A stretch of 34,798 nucleotides of DNA. Origin: Silene noctiflora. Lineage: Eukaryota; Streptophyta; Magnoliopsida; Caryophyllales; Caryophyllaceae. The DNA lies in contig VHZZ01000010.1 in the NCBI GenBank assembly GCA_009801015.1, positions 424,578-459,375 on the forward strand. The letters run 5' to 3'. This document shows, piece after piece, positions 30,694-34,798 of the stretch. The notes under the pieces are model-generated. The model ran no database searches, had not been told where the DNA came from, and saw only the letters and a program-made list of their open reading frames with translations. How positions within the stretch are numbered: position 1 is the first letter of the stretch; each line of letters starts with the position of its first letter. The position numbers and the translations under genes are program-made.

Positions 30694-32984
30694 TTTTGTT
30701 GTATTTAGATGAATACGAACATGCATTAGTCATTTTAAGACATAATGGCTCTATAGTAAAAGATTTAGCCGAAAACCTTTCTGCTTTCAGAAATTGATGA
30801 AACCTACTGTTATTAAGGGTAAATTTCTTGAGTCAACTAGCTTTTGAGTCAACTAGCTTCAAGAGTAAATTTCTTGAAGTTTGCTCAACAATCCCTCTAT
30901 TCTTGATCATAATGACTCGGGGTGATAGAAGTTGTATATGGTTAGAAATAGAGACATTTAGAGACCTTAAAAGTATTTTTCGGATCGTTTCGGCAATAAT
31001 ACGAAAAAAAGTTGTAGGTTACGCTTTATGTTGTATTTAGATGGATACGAACATGCGTTGGTCATTTTAAGACATAATGTCCTTATAGGAAAAGATTTAA
31101 CTAAAAATCTTTTCGATTTTAGAAATCCGCCGAAACCCGGTGTTCTGAAGGTTATAATCCACTGTTTTTTGGTTTTGCTAGGCTGCGGAATAAAATGTCT
31201 TGAAATTTGTTCTACAATCCCTCTTCGCTAGATAATAATGACACAGGAATTCAGGGTTATAGAACTTGCATGTGGTTTGAAATAGAGACATTTATAGACC
31301 TTAAAATTACATTACGGATTGTATCGGTAATAATACAGAAAATATTGTATGTTACACTTTATGTTGTATTTATATGGATACGAACAATGTTTTAGCCTAA
31401 AATTTCAGAAACTCGGCGAAAGTCGGTGTTATGAAGGTTATTATCCACAGTTTTTAGGTCAACTAGATTGCGGAATAAAATGTCTAGAAATTCTTTGTAC
31501 AATCCATGTATGCTCGATAATAATGACTCTAGGTTATAAAACTTGCATAGGTTTGAAATACAGATATTTAGAGAGTTCAAACCTAATTTTCGAATCGTAT
31601 CGGTAATAATACGAAAAAAGTTATATGTTACACTCTATTTTGTATTTAGATGGATACGAACAGTGCATTTGTCGTTATAAGACATTATGGACCAATAGAA
31701 AAACATTTAGCCAAAAACCTTTCCGATTACAGAAAATTGGCGAACCCTAGTGTTGTGAAGGATATTTTATACATAGTTTTTGGGTCAACTAGCCTTCGGA
31801 ATAAACTGTCTCGAAATTTGCTCTGCAATCCCTCTATGCTGGATATTAATTACTCAGGGTGATAGAACTTACATATGTTTGGAAATAGAGACATTAGAGA
31901 CCTTAAAATTAAATTTTGGATCGTTTCGGTAATAATACGAAAAATGTTGTATGTTACACTTTATGTTGTATTTAGATGGGTACGAACAATGCATTAGTCA
32001 TTATAAGATATAATGGCCCCATAGGAAAACATTTAGCCAAAAACCTTTCTAATTTAAGAAAATTGGCGAAAATCGGTGTTCTAAAGGTTATTATCCATAT
32101 TTTTTGGGCCAACTAACCTCCGGGATAAAAATGTCTCGAAATTTGTTCTGCAATCCCTCTATGCTAGATAATAATGACTCAGGGTGATAGAACTTGTATA
32201 TGGTTGGAAATAGACACATTTAGAGACCCCAAAAGTACTTTTCAGATCATATCGTAAATAATACAAAAAAGTCGTATGTTACGCTTTATGTTAGATGGAT
32301 ACGAACATGCATTAAGTCATTTTAAGACATAATGACCTTATAGGAAAAAATTTAACCAAATACCTTTTCGATTTCAGAAATCCGCCAAAACGTGGTGTTT
32401 CGAAGGTTATAATCCACTATTTTTGGTTCTGCTGGGTTCCAAAATTTAATGTCTCGAAATTTGTTCTACAATTCCTTTATGCTAGATAATAATGACTCGG
32501 GGTGATAGACCTTGCATATGGTTTGAAATATACATTTAGAGATCTTAAAATAAATGCCTGATAATATCGTTAATAATACAAAAAAAGTTATATGTTACAC
32601 CCTATTTTGTATTTAAATGGATACGAACATGTATTAGTCATTTTAAGACATAATGGCTTTATAAGAAAAGTTTTAGGCAAAAACCTTTCCGATTTCAGAA
32701 ATTCGGAGAAATCTGGTGTTCTGAAAGCTATAATCCATTGTTTTTGGGTCAACTAGCTTCCGGAATAAAATGTCTTGAAATTTGCTCTACAATCTCTCAA
32801 TGCTGGATAATAATGACTTAGAGTGATAGAACTTGCATATGGTTTGAAATGGAAACATTTAGAGACGTTAAAACTACTTTTCGGATCATATTGATAATAA
32901 TAAGAAAAAGGTTGTATCTTATCTAGTTTATACTTGTTATATTAAGTTGAGGACATCAAACCAAACTTCCTTTGTCTTACTAGT

Positions 32985-32985
<1 letters not shown>

Positions 32986-33023
<38 letters not shown>
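32986..33023 (+). repeat. Poly-A tract of 38 bases
   Basis: An uninterrupted A run lies between the two satellite arrays. AAACTTCCT occurs on both sides (about 32963 and 33021), which could be a target duplication around a very short retroposed tail, but only about 14 bp of non-A sequence lies between. Confidence 0.9.
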
Positions 33024-33025
<2 letters not shown>

Positions 33026-33212
33026 TCCTGGCAAAAAAAATAAATAAAAATTGGGAGGCTTGGACTACAAGTCGTTAACCAAAGCTTCAAAGCCCATTTA
33101 TTAAACTTTTACAAGCTCACTACCATCTCACCTATTCCTCATTGTGGGCTTGTGGCCTCTTCGAAATTCTTTTTAGATCTTTACTCCGTACCGTATCCAT
33201 CACTAAATCTGG

Positions 33213-33357
33213 AGGTATTTCCGTTTTAAGCTTAAAACAGTTTAAATATCACCTTACTCGAACAATAAAGCAAAATTGTTGTTTTTTCCTATACATTCTA
33301 TTTTTGTCTTATCCATACCACTTCACCCGTTTTAAACTTACGACGGATGAGAATTTG
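33213..33357. mobile_element. CCGTC-family MITE copy, degenerate
   Basis: CCGTTTTAAGCTTAAAACAG on the left, and CCGTTTTAAACTTACGACGG, ATGAGAATTTGTGA on the right. The right terminus matches the outer end (TCACAAATTCTCAT inverted) of the copy at 24181. The arm centre is of the TTAAGCTTAA subfamily. It lies between the two satellite arrays. Confidence 0.5.
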
Positions 33358-33604
33358 TGATTATATTCTACTTCTAGAGAGACTTTCACATACATGGAAT
33401 AAACCACTTTTGAAATAAAAGTTATATAACTCTCTTCATTTCAATAATTTGTTTACTTTTTCTATTTTTTGTAAGTGGTATTTTAATTTTTTTTTTCGTG
33501 TAAACCATCTGGCTTAGTCCGGATTCGAGTTGGTAAGGACCTTTACGGTGGTAAAGCTCCTCCTCATGTGGTTAACATTGCAGTATTCTCAAGACTTGAT
33601 GTAT

Positions 33605-34798
33605 GATTATTCTAGGGCTGAAATCGAATATTTTGACTCGTGAAGCGACCCCAGCCACGTGCTTGAAAAACTCGTGGCTTGAAAAACTGGGAGAAAAATA
33701 AACATGACTCGGTACGAGCTCCCAAACGGGCCAAATTTAAGTTTATAATTCACGGTTTTCGGGGTTTCAGGGTCCCAGAACAAAAATGTTCGTAATTAAA
33801 ACTGACGGTTCCTGGGGTCAGATAAAGCAGCCACACAAATTTTGATAAATAACAGATAACGTTTGAAAGTGCCGGTACGCGATAAACGAGCTTGAGACGA
33901 AAATCGGTTACTCGTTAAAAATATATGAATACTTATTATTTAGGTTGAAATCGAATATTTCGACTCACGAAGCGACCCCAAACACGTAGAAGAAAAAATG
34001 GTAGGAACAGAAACAAGACCCGGTACGACTTCCGAAACGGCTCAAATTTAAGTGTATATACACGGTTTTCGGGATTTCTGGGTCCCAGAACAAAAATGTT
34101 CGTCAATCATACGGATGGTTCCTCGAGTCAGATAAAGCAACCACACAAATTTTAAGAAACAACAGAGGACATTTGAGTATGCCGGTACGTAAAAAACTAG
34201 TCTTAGACGAAATCAGGTACACCTTAAAATAGATGATAACTTGTTATTTAGGGCTGAAATCGAATACGGTAACTCATGAAGCGACTTCAGAAACGTGGTT
34301 GAAAAACTGGGAGGAAAAGAAACATGACTCGGTATGAGCTCCCAAACGGGTCAAATTTAAGTGTATAATACACGGTTTTCGGGATTTGAGGGTCCCGTGA
34401 CAAAAAAATTTGTAACTCATACCGACGGTTCCTCGGATCAGATAAAGCAACCACACCCATTTTCAGAAATAACAGATGACATTTGAGGGTGCCGGTACGC
34501 GATAAACGAGTCTGAGACGAAAATCGATTACTCGTTAAAAATATATGAATACTTGTTATTTAGGGTTGAAATCGTATATTTTGACTCACGAAACGACCCC
34601 ATACACGTGGAAGAAAAACTGGTAGGTACAGAAACAAGACCCGGTACGACATCCGAAACGGCTCAAATTTAAGTGTATAATACACGGTTTTCGGGATTTT
34701 TGGGTTCCGGAACAAAAATATCCGTAAATCATAAGGACGGTTCCTCGAGTCAGATAAAGCAGCCACACAAATTTTGAGAAACAACAGAGGACATTTGA
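33605..34798 (+). repeat. Satellite array with two-unit higher-order structure, running off the window
   Basis: GAAATCGAATAT or a variant begins units at about 33619, 33948, 34255 and 34568 (spacing 329, 307, 313). Units 1 and 3 share ACATGACTCGGTA and AGCTCCCAAACGGG; units 2 and 4 share ACAAGACCCGGTACGAC and TCCGAAACGGCTC. The alternation gives a higher-order period of about 620-636 bp. All units share CACGGTTTTCGGG, ACGGTTCCT, CAGATAAAGCA and TGCCGGTACG. At least 3.7 units lie in the window. Confidence 0.92.

Larger units (their letters stand above)
28690..32930 (+). repeat. Satellite array, about 12 units of about 320 bp
   Basis: The motif GATTTAGCCAAAAACC or a variant recurs at about 28726, 29119, 29379, 29690, 30012, 30762, 31094, 31390, 31704, 32030, 32350 and 32670. 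After subtracting two inserted MITEs the spacing is mostly 300-332 bp. Each unit also has GGTGTTCTGAAGGTTAT, GGGTCAACTAG, AATAAAATGTCTCGAAATTT, GATAATAATGACTC, GGTTTGAAATAGAGACATTT, CGGTAATAATACGAAAAAAG and TTTATGTTGTATTTAGATGG in order. Units near 29119 and 31390 are shortened. Open frames of 60-85 codons inside are periodic by-products. The first unit is the most diverged, as expected at an array edge. Confidence 0.95.

Noticed and set aside
31028-31862. Several 60-85 codon frames on the + strand.
   Set aside because: They recur with the 320-bp satellite period, so they are by-products of the repeat, not genes.

Overview
The window is nuclear DNA from a flowering plant, almost certainly a eudicot. 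It is AT-rich and dominated by non-coding repeats. The spliceosomal exon/intron layout of one decayed gene, a plant-specific AP2/ERF gene, a Helitron and many MITEs all point to a plant. The dispersed GTTCAGTTCAG-type elements and the CCGTCACAAGC inverted-repeat family make me think of Caryophyllales, but that is a weak impression. Only one gene looks intact.

Layout. 1-12 kb is gene-free: a non-autonomous Helitron (925-1557), tRNA-like SINE remnants, microsatellites, local tandem duplications (7148-7690, 8775-9497, 10269-10453) and copies of a TTCAG-rich element. 12.4-16.9 kb holds a decayed + strand ERV46/ERGIC3-like gene (ER-Golgi vesicle transport). Exons can still be read with their splice sites, but the first exon(s) and the cysteine-rich middle are gone and at least four lesions disable it. 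An unrelated 126-codon open frame sits where the missing middle should be. 17-19.9 kb has no recognisable gene. 19955-20866 (minus strand) is an intact, intronless DREB A-6 AP2/ERF gene of the RAP2.4/WIND1 type, with a candidate TATA box and one short uORF upstream. The intact and the broken gene face each other; I recall the same two families being neighbours in Arabidopsis (At1g22190/At1g22200), so this looks like a conserved gene pair with one member lost here.

21.6-28.4 kb is a dense cluster of non-autonomous DNA transposons. It includes one MITE nested inside another, Tourist-like elements with TAA target duplications, an hAT-like element with an 8-bp duplication, a Helitron end, and a TTCAG minisatellite. 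From 28.7 kb to the right edge lie two satellite arrays. The first (28.7-32.9 kb) has about 12 units of about 320 bp and carries a Stowaway MITE and a Tourist-like MITE as later insertions. The second (33.6 kb to the edge) has units of about 310-330 bp in an alternating A-B-A-B order, a two-unit higher-order repeat, and runs off the window.

I found no convincing tRNA, rRNA, CRISPR, virus-derived coding region or multi-gene system. The points most worth following are the decayed gene with its replaced core, the higher-order satellite and its possible kinship with the neighbouring array, and the TTCAG elements with perfect terminal inverted repeats.
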